Of a stretch of DNA of 64,000 nucleotides, positions 33,717 through 43,000 are shown piece after piece. Both the position numbers and the translations under genes were made by a program. The stretch lies in contig NZ_FQXJ01000003.1 in the NCBI RefSeq assembly GCF_900129935.1, positions 186,001-250,000 of the forward strand, in the 5' to 3' direction. Each line of letters opens with the position of its first letter. Position 1 is the first letter of the stretch. The notes under the pieces were generated by a model that searched no databases, was not told the origin of the DNA, and saw only the letters and a list, made by a program, of their open reading frames with translations. Origin of the DNA: Desulfosporosinus lacus DSM 15449 (GTDB lineage Bacteria; Bacillota; Desulfitobacteriia; Desulfitobacteriales; Desulfitobacteriaceae).

Positions 33717-35327
33717 ATGAGGCTTTTCCCTACTCAGTCAGGTGGAGATTTTTTCTTAATAAGAAAGTTAATACGCCAAAACTTGGTTTATCTGATAGTC
33801 ATTTTCCTTTTGTTAGTAGGTTTCGGAATATCATTATACATAGTGTCGAGGCAGGTCTATGAAGAGGAAGCGCAATGGAGAAGTCAAAAAACAATGGCGG
33901 AAGTTACTTCGGGGAAAACTATTATTAGCAATTATTTTTCAGATCTTCAGCGGGACTTAGACTTCGTCTTAGCGTTACCTGATCTAAAATCGTACTTTGC
34001 CCAAGAGTTTGATCCGATAAAAAAAAGTAGAGCGGAGAAAGTGCTGACGGATTTTTTAGAGGGTAAACAATCGTACCAGATGACGATTACAAATCTGTCA
34101 GGTGCAGAGATGGTAAAGGTCGAAAGCGAAACGTTAAGAGCACTTTCTTGGCCAAATGCCTTAAGTAATCGTGAGATACATAGAAAACTTTTCGAAAAAG
34201 CTGTTGCCTTGGAGAAAGGGCAGATAGCGTTTTCTCCCATTTATTACGCAACAGAAAAAGAAGGGTCTAAAACAACGAAGAGGGTATTAATGACACTAGC
34301 CTTGCCTTTATTCAGTGATAGCGCAGTGAAAAAAGGAGTCACGTTCATCGATCTTGATTTAATTAATGTCTTTGAGATACTCGCTAACATCCAATTGTTT
34401 ATTCAAACGGATGAAGGTACAGATATTTTCTTCGATCAGAAAGTTGGAACGTTTGATATCAAAAACCTTGGTTATGCCTTAACGGGTAGCTCTGGTTGGT
34501 ACCCCATTACTGATCTGGAAATGATCCATTATTCCAGGGTTAAGATCTTTGCTGAACAACCATTTATCATTGCCGCCTATCATCAATATCCTTTATTGAA
34601 AGTAACTTTAGGGAAACTAGTCTACCTGTTCGGAGCCTTGTTTCTGTTATTTCTCAGCTTAGTCGTGTACAGCATTCTAACGAATTTTTCAGTCTTGAAA
34701 AAGACAATTAACACACAAAAGGCTATCGTCTTTTCACTGGCCACTTTGGCAGAGGGGCGTGATCCAGAGACCGGGAAGCATTTAGAAAGATCAAGAGATT
34801 ATGCCGTGATCTTAGCCCGACAATTAAGTATACATAAAAAGTATAAGAAGGTTATTACTCGTGACTTTTTAGACAATCTTTATTACGCTGCCACGTTGCA
34901 CGATATTGGAAAAGTAGCAATACCCGACTCAGTCTTATTAAAAAATGGAAAATTGACGGATGTAGAGTTTGATGAAATGAAACAACACGTACTTACTGGT
35001 CAAAATGTACTCAGAGAGACGATCGCAAAATACCATTTAACGGAGTCATTTCTCGAAATGGGGATGAATATATGCGCATATCATCACGAGAAATTTAACG
35101 GAAAAGGATACCCCGAGGGGCTTGTGGGTGAGGAGATTCCTCTAGAGGCAAGGATTTTCGCCCTCTGTGATGCGTATGATGCAATTCGATCTAAGAGATC
35201 TTATAAGGAAGAGCTCTCCCATCTAGAAGCGATGAATAGAATCGTAGCGGATAAAAATCAGCATTTTGATCCGGATGTAGTAGATGCTTTTTTAGATTGT
35301 GAAAAGAAACTTTTGGCGATCACTTAA
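33717..35327 (+). CDS. Membrane sensor with HD-GYP phosphodiesterase
   Basis: 536 residues, ATG 33717, weak GAGAGGA upstream. Helix 1 (LVYLIVIFLLLVGFGISLYI), an exported sensor domain of about 240 residues (Cache-like by layout), helix 2 (LVYLFGALFLLFLSLVVYS), then HD-GYP: HDIGKVAIPD, HH in CAYHHEKFNGKGYPEG and DAYDAIRSKRSYK. HD-GYP enzymes break down cyclic di-GMP; key metal residues are intact. The GGDEF gene follows by 20 bases, so synthesis and breakdown of the signal are paired in one operon. Confidence 0.85.
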   Translation: MRLFPTQSGGDFFLIRKLIRQNLVYLIVIFLLLVGFGISLYIVSRQVYEEEAQWRSQKTMAEVTSGKTIISNYFSDLQRDLDFVLALPDLKSYFAQEFDPIKKSRAEKVLTDFLEGKQSYQMTITNLSGAEMVKVESETLRALSWPNALSNREIHRKLFEKAVALEKGQIAFSPIYYATEKEGSKTTKRVLMTLALPLFSDSAVKKGVTFIDLDLINVFEILANIQLFIQTDEGTDIFFDQKVGTFDIKNLGYALTGSSGWYPITDLEMIHYSRVKIFAEQPFIIAAYHQYPLLKVTLGKLVYLFGALFLLFLSLVVYSILTNFSVLKKTINTQKAIVFSLATLAEGRDPETGKHLERSRDYAVILARQLSIHKKYKKVITRDFLDNLYYAATLHDIGKVAIPDSVLLKNGKLTDVEFDEMKQHVLTGQNVLRETIAKYHLTESFLEMGMNICAYHHEKFNGKGYPEGLVGEEIPLEARIFALCDAYDAIRSKRSYKEELSHLEAMNRIVADKNQHFDPDVVDAFLDCEKKLLAIT

Positions 35328-35347
35328 GAAGAGGGAGTTTTTGTCGT

Positions 35348-36028
35348 ATGAGTAAGTTATGGTTGCTAATAGCTATGATATTGACGGGGATAATTTATGC
35401 AGCGGTACTCTTGTATTTCATGCCTATGTCACAGTCCAATATCACTCTTTTGCATTGTATTTTATTGGGAGTTTTGTTTGGAGTAGTGAATTTTATCGTG
35501 GCTGTTCTTTATTATAGAAGGAATGAGAAACTAAAACACTTAAACCAGCAGTTGAAGTCTAACCTAATGACGGATAGCTTAACGGGACTTCTAAACCGAA
35601 GGGCATTTGATCAGGCAATTAAAGATGTTGACGGTCGTGGTTTATACTCCCTTATATTCCTTGATATTGACAATTTTAGGGATTTTAACAACCGCTTTGG
35701 CCATGATATTGGGGATAATGTACTCAGAAAGGTCGGAGAGACCATTAAAGCCTGTGTCCGCGGGAGCGACCGTGTTTATAGATATGGCGGAGAGGAAATA
35801 ACTCTTATTCTAATGGATTGTGATAAAAAGAACGCCTTAAGAATGGCCGAAAAAATTAGGTCGGCAATAAGTCAACTTGATCATCAAGCATATCCGCAGA
35901 TAACTGTTTCTTTGGGCGTTTCGAGTTATCCTGACGATGGTCTAGTGATTAATGACCTTATTGTTGCTTCAGATAAAGCGCTTTTAAAAGCAAAACAAAG
36001 CGGGAAGAATCGTACCATTTCCTGCTAA
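35348..36028 (+). CDS. Membrane GGDEF diguanylate cyclase-like protein
   Basis: 226 residues, ATG 35348. Two helices (LWLLIAMILTGIIYAAVLLY and LGVLFGVVNFIVAVLYY), then a GGDEF domain: DSLTGLLNRRAFDQ, LDIDNFRDFNNRFGHDIGD and RYGGEEITLIL. The active loop is GGEEI, not GGEEF; the two acidic residues and Gly are kept, so activity is likely. No inhibitory RxxD site is seen five residues before. It would make the cyclic di-GMP that the preceding enzyme removes. Confidence 0.85.
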   Translation: MSKLWLLIAMILTGIIYAAVLLYFMPMSQSNITLLHCILLGVLFGVVNFIVAVLYYRRNEKLKHLNQQLKSNLMTDSLTGLLNRRAFDQAIKDVDGRGLYSLIFLDIDNFRDFNNRFGHDIGDNVLRKVGETIKACVRGSDRVYRYGGEEITLILMDCDKKNALRMAEKIRSAISQLDHQAYPQITVSLGVSSYPDDGLVINDLIVASDKALLKAKQSGKNRTISC

Positions 36029-36690
36029 TATGTAGTCTTTTAGAAGGAAGGGTATTAGCTCATTGTTTAGTCTAGGCAGAATAATGAGCTTTCTGATATG
36101 TAAACACCTCCAGTTACCATGTTCCTTTACGATAGTCACCTGTGAAGAGTATCGCCGTAGCCGTGATCCCTATAGGAATACTTACCGGCGTAGGAGGACT
36201 TTTTCCTAACGAAGCTTAGTAGTAAATTCCCTATAAAAGTGTGATTTAAAAAGAATATAAGAAGAGTATGAAATTTTCCGACACAGATAAGGAAACTGCC
36301 CCTAGATAGTTCAACTTATTTTCAGATGGAGTTTTAAGTCAATCTGAAAGTAAGTTTCCTTAATCGCGTTGTTGGAGTTAAGAAATAATTCTATCCCATA
36401 ATTATAGGAGGTGCCTGCTTATAGAAAACGAGTTAATTTTATAATATTTGACCTTGGGACATTCTTTGTATTCCTTGTCCTCTGGTAGCCGCTCATTTCG
36501 TGGTTTGTAATAATATTATAGTCCTTGTCCTACGGTTGAGTTTGCTCGATTCATCCAATTGTAAGACTTCCATTTCTACTAGTAGGAGTCGTACCCCCAC
36601 CGAAGACTCAATGTTCAACTTTAGTTGAACGAGTTCACTTGCGAACAGAAATTATTATTAACACTGATTTAAAGAGTAGGAGATGAAATT
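36029..36690. other. 660-base gap, no supported gene
   Basis: It holds several inverted repeats (for example AGCTCATT near 36058 with AATGAGCT near 36092; GGAAACTG near 36291 with a partner near 36357; TTCAACTTTAGTTGAA at 36614-36629), and a weak 25-codon hydrophobic frame at 36411 directly on an AGGAGG. None is convincing as a gene. The last palindrome may be an operator for the Met-rich lipoprotein. Confidence 0.3.
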
Positions 36691-37131
36691 ATGAATAAGA
36701 AAATTAAATCGATTGTTTTTGTAGCTCTGATTTCTATTGCCACGTTAAGTTTAGCCGGTTGTGGTGGTCAATCCAAAGATATGATGAACTCTAGCAACAT
36801 GACCCAATATATGACGAGCAATCCCACAGAAATGATGAATGTATTAAGTTCGCCGGATTCGCGCCAGTCCATGGTTAAAATCATGGGGTCGTCCCAAATG
36901 ATGCCTGTGATGGTTGATATGATGAAAGATAGCAATGTACAAAAAAATATGATGGGTATCATGGGGAGTGGGGAAAATCAGGCTAACATGGTGGGCATTA
37001 TGTCTGATCCATCCATGTATAAGCCTATGGTACAAATCATGTCCGATCCTAAAATGAAAGCGACATTCTCAGCTATGCTTAAAGATCCAGCGTTACAACC
37101 CTTGGTTAAGGAAGCCTTAGCTGCAAAATAG
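36691..37131 (+). CDS. Met-rich lipoprotein
   Basis: 146 residues, ATG 36691, TAGGAG upstream. Lipoprotein signal with lipobox LAGC (Cys 24). The mature part is helical and has 24 Met in all, in repeated blocks such as SDPSMYKPMVQIMSDPKM and QKNMMGIMGSGENQANMVGI. After the lipid Cys there is no other Cys and no His. Spaced Met pairs on helices suit Cu(I)/Ag(I) binding on the outer face of the membrane. Lgt at 22195 could lipidate it. It lacks a TTCAYA site, unlike the similar gene downstream. Confidence 0.65.
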   Translation: MNKKIKSIVFVALISIATLSLAGCGGQSKDMMNSSNMTQYMTSNPTEMMNVLSSPDSRQSMVKIMGSSQMMPVMVDMMKDSNVQKNMMGIMGSGENQANMVGIMSDPSMYKPMVQIMSDPKMKATFSAMLKDPALQPLVKEALAAK

Positions 37132-37152
37132 ATTTCAAACGTGTTCTGAAGG

Positions 37153-37184
37153 AAAGGACCCTGAAGTAAAAATCAGGGTCCTTT
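37153..37184 (+). terminator. Terminator after the Met-rich lipoprotein
   Basis: AAAGGACCCTGA (37153-37164) and TCAGGGTCCTTT (37173-37184), perfect 12-bp stem. Confidence 0.8.
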
Positions 37185-37185
37185 G

Positions 37186-37239
37186 TTCATGAGAAATTCA
37201 CAACTTTTTCATGAGATAATCGAAAGCTTAGGTTAAACT
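37186..37239 (+). promoter_or_regulatory. TTCAYA promoter, site 9 (four repeats)
   Basis: Repeats start at 37186 (TTCATG), 37197 (TTCACA), 37208 (TTCATG) and 37219 (ATCGAA), exactly 11 bp apart; TAAACT at 37234-37239 is 15 bases after the last start. It directly follows the terminator. Confidence 0.7.
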
Positions 37240-37300
37240 AAGGACATGGAAGATCCGCAAAGCGGTAGAACATAGAATAAAAAATTAGGGGGAATATACA

Positions 37301-37747
37301 ATGTGGAAATTTAATAAAAAAATTACAGCGATTTTAGGAACTGCAACACTGGCAATTGGGCTTGTAGCTTTACCTGCTATGGCTGGAACGACCGAGCAAC
37401 CAGGGAACGGGTGGGTTGGTCAGATGCAAGGCTTCATGCAGCAAACGTTTTCGCCGGAGCAACACCAAGAGCTTATGAATTCGAAGGATATGCAAAATCT
37501 TCATAATTCACAGGGGATGCAGGATGCTATGCAAACAGGGGATGTTAAGGCAATGCAAGAATTTATGAATTCAGATCCGAATGTTAAAGCCTTAATGGGA
37601 CAAGATAATCTGGATAAAATGAACGAATTTATGACTCAATCTGGAGGGAACATGATGACCAACGGAAGTGGTGTTACCAGTTCTGAAAGTACAATGATGA
37701 ATGGTAGTGGGACAGCGAAGTCGGGAAGTAACATGATGAATTTCTAA
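37301..37747 (+). CDS. Secreted Met-rich protein
   Basis: 148 residues, ATG 37301 with AGGGGGAA upstream. Signal peptide to about residue 28 (LPAMAG). The mature part has 17 Met, including MQDAMQTGDVKAMQEFMNSD and a Gly/Ser tail ending in repeated Met pairs (GGNMM, STMM, SNMM). No Cys; His is rare. By composition it resembles the proteins at 14390 and 36691. The TTCAYA promoter and copZ 90 bases downstream support a metal role; this is inference. Confidence 0.65.
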   Translation: MWKFNKKITAILGTATLAIGLVALPAMAGTTEQPGNGWVGQMQGFMQQTFSPEQHQELMNSKDMQNLHNSQGMQDAMQTGDVKAMQEFMNSDPNVKALMGQDNLDKMNEFMTQSGGNMMTNGSGVTSSESTMMNGSGTAKSGSNMMNF

Positions 37748-37837
37748 GACAGTAATCACTAGATCTTGATGGTTAAGCACTGCCTCAATTGGGGCAAAAT
37801 ATTAAGCATATCTAATTATAAAAAGGAGCGATGTAAA

Positions 37838-38098
37838 ATGGGTTGCTGTGGACATTCGAAGCAAGACAATTCTGGGGGGAATACCTTGAATCCTCAAGAT
37901 GGGATTGTCTTAAAAATTGAGGGAATGACTTGTGGACATTGCAAAAGTTCAGTGGAGAAGGCGTTATTGAAGGTACCTGGAGTTACTCATGCAGAAGTGG
38001 ATTTAGCTCAGAAACAGGCAGTAGTAGTCGGAACCGCAGACCGTTCATCGCTTACAAAGGCTATTGATGAGGCTGGTTACAGGGTTATCAACAATTAA
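37838..38098 (+). CDS. copZ: CopZ-like copper chaperone
   Basis: 86 residues from ATG 37838, twelve bases after AAAAGGAG. Residues 1-22 are an extra front, MGCCGHSKQDNSGG, with a Cys pair and His. Then a single heavy-metal-associated domain: IVLKIEGMTCGHCKSSVEKA with the GMTCxHC copper site, and VTHAEVDLAQKQAVV. The His in TCGHC differs from the AAC of CopA's domains. CopZ carries Cu(I) to CopA and CsoR. The CC front may be a second metal site. Ends at the hairpin at 38229. Confidence 0.85.
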   Translation: MGCCGHSKQDNSGGNTLNPQDGIVLKIEGMTCGHCKSSVEKALLKVPGVTHAEVDLAQKQAVVVGTADRSSLTKAIDEAGYRVINN

Positions 38099-38228
38099 TA
38101 AGTTGATTATGTTTAGGAGAGCACGACTCTTTTGAGGGGATCCAGACATGGTGTAATTTGACGTAAGTCATTAAATTCATGAAATTCCAGCCATGAGTCT
38201 AAGGGGAATTGATTTCATTAGTTAATTT

Positions 38229-38257
38229 AAAGTGCTGAGGATAGTCCTCAGCACTTT
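38229..38257 (+). terminator. Terminator after copZ
   Basis: AAAGTGCTGAGGA (38229-38241), loop TAG, TCCTCAGCACTTT (38245-38257), then TTG. Confidence 0.8.
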
Positions 38258-38359
38258 TTGTGGATGATTCCTTAGAATATCTGGTAGATTAGAAATGAGC
38301 AGTTACGGGTTATGTAGTGCAATCATAGTTTTTATAATAAAGAGAACCGAGGCTAAAGC

Positions 38360-38563
38360 ATGCAAATTGTAAGTAGAGAAGATATAGAAACAATAACAAT
38401 TGCAATCAATGAATTTATAGGAGCCAATGAGGTTAGCTCGAAAGAAAGCATTCCTATTGAGTTTTTAAAACATTTACGTAAAGTAAACCTCAAAATTGAA
38501 GATGGCGTATTGTTTAATGAACTATGCGATCTATTGGAAAAAAAGCTGATTATAAAAGATTAG
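38360..38563 (+). CDS. Hypothetical 67-residue protein
   Basis: ATG 38360, weak GAGG upstream. Acidic and helical (EDIETITIAINEFIGANEV; LFNELCDLLEKKLIIK). No motif or signal peptide. Sits alone between copZ and the LysR gene. Codon use looks normal for the region, so it is probably real. Confidence 0.5.
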   Translation: MQIVSREDIETITIAINEFIGANEVSSKESIPIEFLKHLRKVNLKIEDGVLFNELCDLLEKKLIIKD

Positions 38564-38674
38564 CGTTAATTGTTTCTGTGTGAGAAAGGGCTAACTACAA
38601 CAATGTAGTAAGATTTAAAGATAGCCTTAAGAATATAGGGAGGGAGATGCAACATCATAGAGCAGCGCTTTCTT

Positions 38675-39583
38675 GTGTTCAAAGACGTAGCAGAAACCAA
38701 TAATATTACCTTATCAGCTAAGAATCTCCACATGAGTCAACCCAGTGTAAGTTTGCAGATTAAGGATCTAGAATATGCGTATGGCACTTGTTTTTTCGAC
38801 CGTAGCAATAAAGGGGTTACTCTGACTAAAGAGGGCAAGATTTTCTATGAAAGTGTTCGGACGATCTTAAACATTCTGGACCGTTGCAAAGAAGAGATGA
38901 GCGCTGTGGCAAAAAATCAGAGAAGGGTCATATGCCTCGGTACGAGTTCAACCATTGGAGAATATATTCTTCCCAATATATTGGCGCTCTTGTTTAAGTC
39001 CCACCCAAGCGTGGACTTCAAAGTGAAGATCGCAAATACGGAGTCAATTAGTCAAGCGGTTTTAGAGAATAACTTTCATATTGGCCTGATTGAGGGGCCA
39101 ACTTCCCAGCATAAGGACCTTACTGTAGAGAGCTTCTGGGATGATGAGTTGGTAGTCGTGGTTCCCTATTCTCACCCCTGGGCTTCAAGGACAAGTATTT
39201 CTCTAGCTGAACTCCCAAATGAACGGCTGGTGACAAGAGAGGCTGGTTCTGGGACTCGCAAGGTGATGGAAATGGCCTTTAAAGAGAGAGGGCTTGATCC
39301 AGATCAATTGAATGTAACGATGGAGCTGGGAAGTACTCAGGCGATCAAGCAAGTGGTTGCAGCTGGACTGGGAATTTCCATGATCTCTTCGTTAACTGTC
39401 AGTAACGAATGCGACCGAAAAATATTTAAGACATTAAGAATTCAAGATGCTCCCGTTTCGCGGTCTCTCAGTATTCTCACCAATGCTCGAACGTCACAGA
39501 CCAAAGATGAGCTCATCTTAATCAGCCTACTCCATGATCAAGAGTTAATAGCGAATAGTTTAAGCAAGGATTATATGAATTAG
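38675..39583 (+). CDS. LysR-family transcription regulator
   Basis: 302 residues from GTG 38675, but the helix-turn-helix normally has about six more residues; in frame upstream is IEQRFL from ATA 38657 (or ATC 38654), about ten bases after GGGAGGGAG, so a rare start is possible. HTH: NITLSAKNLHMSQPSVSLQI, then KDLEYAYGTCFFDR. The C-terminal two-lobed sensor has TREAGSGTRKVMEMAF and LGSTQAIKQVVAAGLGISM, close to CysL/CbbR-like members, which respond to sulfur or redox compounds. Its targets are not evident; it faces the surface-protein gene. Confidence 0.85.
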   Translation: MFKDVAETNNITLSAKNLHMSQPSVSLQIKDLEYAYGTCFFDRSNKGVTLTKEGKIFYESVRTILNILDRCKEEMSAVAKNQRRVICLGTSSTIGEYILPNILALLFKSHPSVDFKVKIANTESISQAVLENNFHIGLIEGPTSQHKDLTVESFWDDELVVVVPYSHPWASRTSISLAELPNERLVTREAGSGTRKVMEMAFKERGLDPDQLNVTMELGSTQAIKQVVAAGLGISMISSLTVSNECDRKIFKTLRIQDAPVSRSLSILTNARTSQTKDELILISLLHDQELIANSLSKDYMN

Positions 39584-39746
39584 AAAAACATGCAAGTTGC
39601 CGCATTTTACTCACACTGCAGTGAGTTGGTCCGGATAATTGAAATCGAACAGTCTGAGAACAAAGTAAGTGAAGTAATTATCTCTGTCTTACTGGGCCAA
39701 AATCTTAGAGGAAACCCATTGATCCAACTACAAGTTGTTATGATTA

Positions 39747-39771
39747 GGGGCTGAGGATAAGATCTCAGCCT
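39747..39771 (+). terminator. Terminator after the LysR gene
   Basis: GGGGCTGAG (39747-39755) pairs with CTCAGCCTC (39763-39771) with a G-T pair, then TATTC. Confidence 0.6.
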
Positions 39772-39873
39772 CTATTCAATCGTGCGCTTATTACGCTTAG
39801 GCGACAGTTTGTAGTGCAGTTCATCATACTTCCAATTCTGGATCAAAGAAACGGCATGATTGTTTCTTGAAAA

Positions 39874-39927
39874 TTCACAAGAAATTCACAAGAAATTCGT
39901 AGCTTATTCAAAATGATTAAGTATCAT
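39874..39927 (+). promoter_or_regulatory. TTCAYA promoter, site 10 (four repeats)
   Basis: Repeats start at 39874 (TTCACA), 39885 (TTCACA), 39896 (TTCGTA) and 39907 (TTCAAA), exactly 11 bp apart; TATCAT at 39922-39927 is 15 bases after the last start. Drives the surface protein. Confidence 0.75.
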
Positions 39928-40009
39928 TACACTGGCAAGATAAAGATTGTTATATCTAGGAGATATTCTAGATAAACAAAAGAAAAAGAAAAGAGGAGGA
40001 ATTAGTTAG

Positions 40010-43000
40010 GTGTCAAGCATTTATTCTAATAGGCTTGTTGCATCGCTAGCTATCACAGCACTCTCATTAACTGCGGGATTAACTCCTGGAGTAGCTATGG
40101 CCAGCGAGGTGCAAGTGAAATCAACGTACAATGTTCAGTCAACTCAGAGCTTAATCAATACTCTTACTCGTCTTGGTGGGTATGACAGGTATGGCACAGC
40201 AGTTCAGATCGCAGACCATGGCTGGCAGTCGGCCAGCACCGCAGTCCTAGCACCGTCTGGTGATCAGAATATGGTAGACGCGCTTGCCTCGTCAAGTCTT
40301 GCCACAGCAGTCGATGGACCAATACTTCTTGCTGACAAAGACTCTGTACCAACTAGTACAATGACAGAGTTAAAAAAGCTGGGGGTAACTAAAGTTTATT
40401 TAGTCAGTGGAACGGAAGTCATATCTGCTAAAGTAGTGAATGACCTTTACTCAGTCGGCATTCAAGCTGTGAGGATAGGTGGTTATGATCGGTATGAAAC
40501 GGCTGTAAACATTGCGAAGGAAATCCAAAAGATTAAGCCGTTTAATGAAATCGTAGTGACAAATGGCTATGCTAACGTTGATGCAATATCGATAGCCCCG
40601 ATTGCGGCAGCCAAAGGTATCCCAGTTCTGCTAGTGGACAAAGATTCCGTTCCGACAGTTGTGTCGGATTTTATTAAGTCATTAGGAATAAGCAAGACTT
40701 ATGTCATTGGTGGAACCGCAGTTGTTTCTGACACTGTAAAGGATGCATTGCCAAACGCCAGTAGACTCGGTGGATATGATCGTTTTGACACAAACACAGA
40801 AGTTCTCAAAAAATTTGAAAACCTTATTATCGGTGGCACCATGTTCTTCGCAAATGGGAGTGAGTCAAGTCTTATTGACTCGTTGACAGGTGCTCCAATG
40901 ACGGCTAAATTAGGTGGTGCGATCGTACTGTCCAATAAAGAAGCCGTTCCAGATAGTACTAAAGGGTTTATCCAAACAAACATAGCCCTTAAGAATCCTG
41001 GGATTCTCGGAGGAACGGCAGTGATGTCGGATTCGGCCATTCAAAGCTTAGGCTATATCCAACCCGGCCAGTCTGATATTTTGGATGGGGCTGTCCAATT
41101 AAATACTCCCAATGAAACGTTTAGGGATAAAACGGTTAATGGCAATATTCTTATTACTGCCAATGGCGTAACACTGCAAAATGTCGTCGTAAACGGTACG
41201 TTATTTCTCGATCCAGGCAAGGACGGCTCTGCGACTCTAGACGGTGTGCAAGCCACACGAATTGTAGTTCTATCGGGTGCAGACCGCAGTATTTACTTAA
41301 AGGAAACCAAAGCAGATAGTCTAATCGTCTCAAGTTCCTCCGTTGTCCATATCGTGGCAGAAACAGGATCGATATTTGGGTCTACTCTAGTTCAATCCGA
41401 TGCGACTGTAGAATCAAAAAGCGGAGCGAATATCGGGCCAATGGTTGTTCAGCCTCAACGTAAAGTACCTATCAATGTGCAACTCCAAGGAACATTCTCT
41501 AACGATATTTCCCTGAACGGGAGCGTGAAACTAACGGCTGCAGATGGTGCGGTTATCCCTACCGTTACGGTGACTGGGGCAACGACTCCGGATTCAATTC
41601 AGTTAGCAGGGCAGTTTTCTAATGTAACGATTGAGGATAACTCATCTATTACTTTGTTATCAGGCCAAATCGACAGATTGGAGACAAATGGAGCATCTGA
41701 AATCGTTGTAGAAAGCGGTGCGAAAATAACGGTCTTGAGTGCCACCGGAGATATTAAAGTAAGCGGTGGTGGAATCGTAAATGGTAAAAAATCGACGGAT
41801 ACTCCTACGGATCTAGGCGATCTCCCATCCGTTGATCGTGATCGAGATAGAGATACAGACGTTATTCAAACAGAGCAACCTCCGGTTCCGGGAACGGTCA
41901 GAGCTGGAGATACTACGATCTCAGGAACTGCTGAAGCCGGAGCAACTGTAAGCGTCAAGAAAAGCGGAATCGAAACCGAAATTGGCATAGGGATAGCGGA
42001 CGAAATCATAGGCACTTACGTGGTGACTTTAAACGGTGGAGTAACCTTAATCGAGGGCGAAGTGCTTTCGATAACTGCCTTAGTACCTGGCAAGACCTTG
42101 AGTAATGCTACGCCTGTAACAGTAGCAGCCGCGTTAATCCAATCAACACAACCGACAGTCATGGGAATGGTCGGTGCCGGAGAAACCATGATTATGGGAA
42201 CTGCAGAAGCGGGGGCAGCCGTAAGTATCAAGAGAAGTGACATCGAACTTGGCACATCAACAGCTGATGAAACCACCGGTACTTATATGGTGGAATTTGA
42301 TGATGAAGTAACTCTATCCGAAGAAGATATACTATTTATAACTGCCACTGCACCAGACAAGACTGAGAGCAACCCTACGGAAGTCACGGTAGTCGCAGCG
42401 CTAATCAAAACAACCCAACCGGAAGTACCTGGGCCTGTCAGGGTTGGAGGCACCGAGATTTCTGGCACTACTGATGCTGGGGCAAAGGTATGCGTTTTAA
42501 GAGACGAAACTGTAATAGGCATAGCGACAGCTGATGAAACAGGTACCTTCACGGTGACATTAAACGACGGTGTAGACCTGAACAAAAATGACGTGCTCTC
42601 GATTATTGCTAAAGCAGTAGAAAGGGCTATAAGTGAAGTTGAAAGTGTCACAGTTGCGCAAGCCCAAACAACTCAACCAACAGTCATGGGAACGGTCGGT
42701 GCCGGAGAAACCATGATTATGGGAACTGCAGAAGAGGGGGCAACAGTAAGTATCAAGAGAAGTGACATTGAACTAGGATCAGCAACAGCGGATGAAACCA
42801 CAGGTACTTATATGGTGGAGTTAGATGGCGAAGTAACTCTATCCGAAGAAGATATACTAATTATAACTGCCACTGCACCAGACAAGACTGAGAGCAACCA
42901 TACGGAAGTCACGGTAGTCGCAGCGCTAGTCAAAACAACCCAACCAGAAGTACCTGGCCCTGTCAGGGTTGGAGACACCGAGATTTCAGGCACCACTGAT

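Noticed and set aside
36594-36604. ACCCCC and CGAA as a second SigI promoter
   Set aside because: The two blocks are only a base or two apart, not the 14-19 expected.
36614-36640. TTCAAC/TTCACT text before the Met-rich lipoprotein as a TTCAYA site
   Set aside because: Spacing is 10 and irregular, and no hexamer lies at the fixed -10 position.
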